64,000 bases of DNA from Gonocerus acuteangulatus (lineage: Eukaryota > Arthropoda > Insecta > Hemiptera > Coreidae), in the NCBI GenBank assembly GCA_946811695.1, contig OX328126.1, forward strand, positions 89,476,785-89,540,784, written 5' to 3'. The position numbers and the translations under genes were made by a program. This document shows, in pieces, positions 63,500-64,000 of this stretch. Numbering within the stretch: the first letter of the stretch is position 1; each line of letters starts with the position of its first letter. The notes below the pieces were generated by a model that worked only from the letters and a program-made list of their open reading frames with translations, did no database searches and was not told the DNA's origin.

Positions 63500-64000
63500 C
63501 TTACAATATAATGAAATGCCTCATCTGTTGAATAATTTACACAGAGTATTAAAATATATATATATATATATATATATGTATATGTATATATAAAGAAATG
63601 GATTTCTCGTTGGAATCCTGAATTGCATTACTGCCCTAACTACGAGGAAGGGAAGAAGTATGAATGAACCCATCGGCCATTGATAAGTACGGCGACGTGC
63701 GTGTGCTTGCTCGGCTTCGTTCAGTAATGACTCTATCATCAAGATCCCTGTGAATGGACAGCTGTCGACAGCTGTATGATTTATATCTCTATGCCCACCT
63801 GTTGGATATCTATGCTGGTCGACATGTTCCAATTACTCCTGTATATCACTCCTAGAAACTCGGGTCATTAAAAGGTCCTGCTCAGGCTACGCTTTTAATT
63901 GAGCTTGTATTCCGTGACCTTAGCGAAATCCTCAGCAAGGTTGTGTAGGAAAGGTAATAGAATTTCTTTCCTATAAACGATTATTTTTATCAGTTTTAAG
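63500..64000. other. Window end: microsatellite and unassigned sequence
   Basis: (TA)n with TGTA interruptions at 63555-63592. A 103-codon minus-strand frame (63521-63832) is partly composed of that tract; the rest has no recognisable domain. Confidence 0.4.

Overview
The window is AT-rich nuclear DNA of an animal, most likely an arthropod. The grounds are Tc1/mariner, hAT, PIF/Harbinger and piggyBac-type elements, Helitron-like ends, jockey-like non-LTR fragments, several tRNA-derived SINEs, many long (TA)n tracts, and animal AGC-kinase genes. There is no operon structure, bacterial gene, CRISPR array, intact tRNA gene or intact rRNA gene. I cannot name the species. Nearly everything is dead or non-autonomous mobile DNA in nested layers; only three stretches look like possible host coding sequence.

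Possible host genes: (1) two intronless 349-residue homologues of the protein kinase A catalytic subunit, at 28762-29811 (+) and 33649-34698 (-), which form the arms of an inverted segmental duplication (about 28653-29855 and 33605-34814). The minus-strand copy keeps every catalytic motif. The plus-strand copy has SFD in place of DFG and is probably catalytically dead, although its frame is fully open. (2) A 160-base candidate internal exon at 54997-55156 (-), with good splice sites on both sides, stranded between two inverted copies of a repeat.

Layout. 1-5 kb: foldback element, Helitron end, SINE, Harbinger-like element, tandem repeats. 5-9 kb: Helitron-like family X, SINEs, a hAT MITE inserted in a SINE, Harbinger-like MITEs. 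10-17 kb: mariner remnant, three foldback elements, a DUF4817-like remnant, and a Penelope-like element with tandem hammerhead-like motifs. 17.7-19.6 kb: a nearly full-length, broken Tc1 element of IR/DR type. 20-24 kb: a second Tc1 remnant split by a SINE, a large inverted repeat with hammerhead-like motifs in both arms, and non-LTR fragments. 24-28 kb: MITEs and satellite-like repeats. 28.6-34.8 kb: the kinase inverted duplication, with a younger inverted repeat of 5S-derived SINEs inside it. 35-42.7 kb: SINEs, a hAT transposase remnant fused to a SINE, and two hAT-type elements with exact 8-bp target duplications. 43-48 kb: MITE, tandem repeats, another hammerhead-like element, family X. 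49-50.5 kb: sixteen tandem copies of a Helitron-like 3' end. 52-53.6 kb: Harbinger-like elements. 54-57 kb: family X pair, candidate exon, and a near-perfect mariner palindrome. 58-64 kb: minisatellite between inverted repeats, MITEs, SINEs and another Helitron end.

The most notable themes are hammerhead-ribozyme-like motifs in at least seven places, one a four-copy tandem array; a 3' tail shared by a tRNA-derived and a 5S rRNA-derived SINE family; the kinase pair with one degraded DFG motif; and unusually many long inverted repeats that would transcribe into double-stranded RNA.
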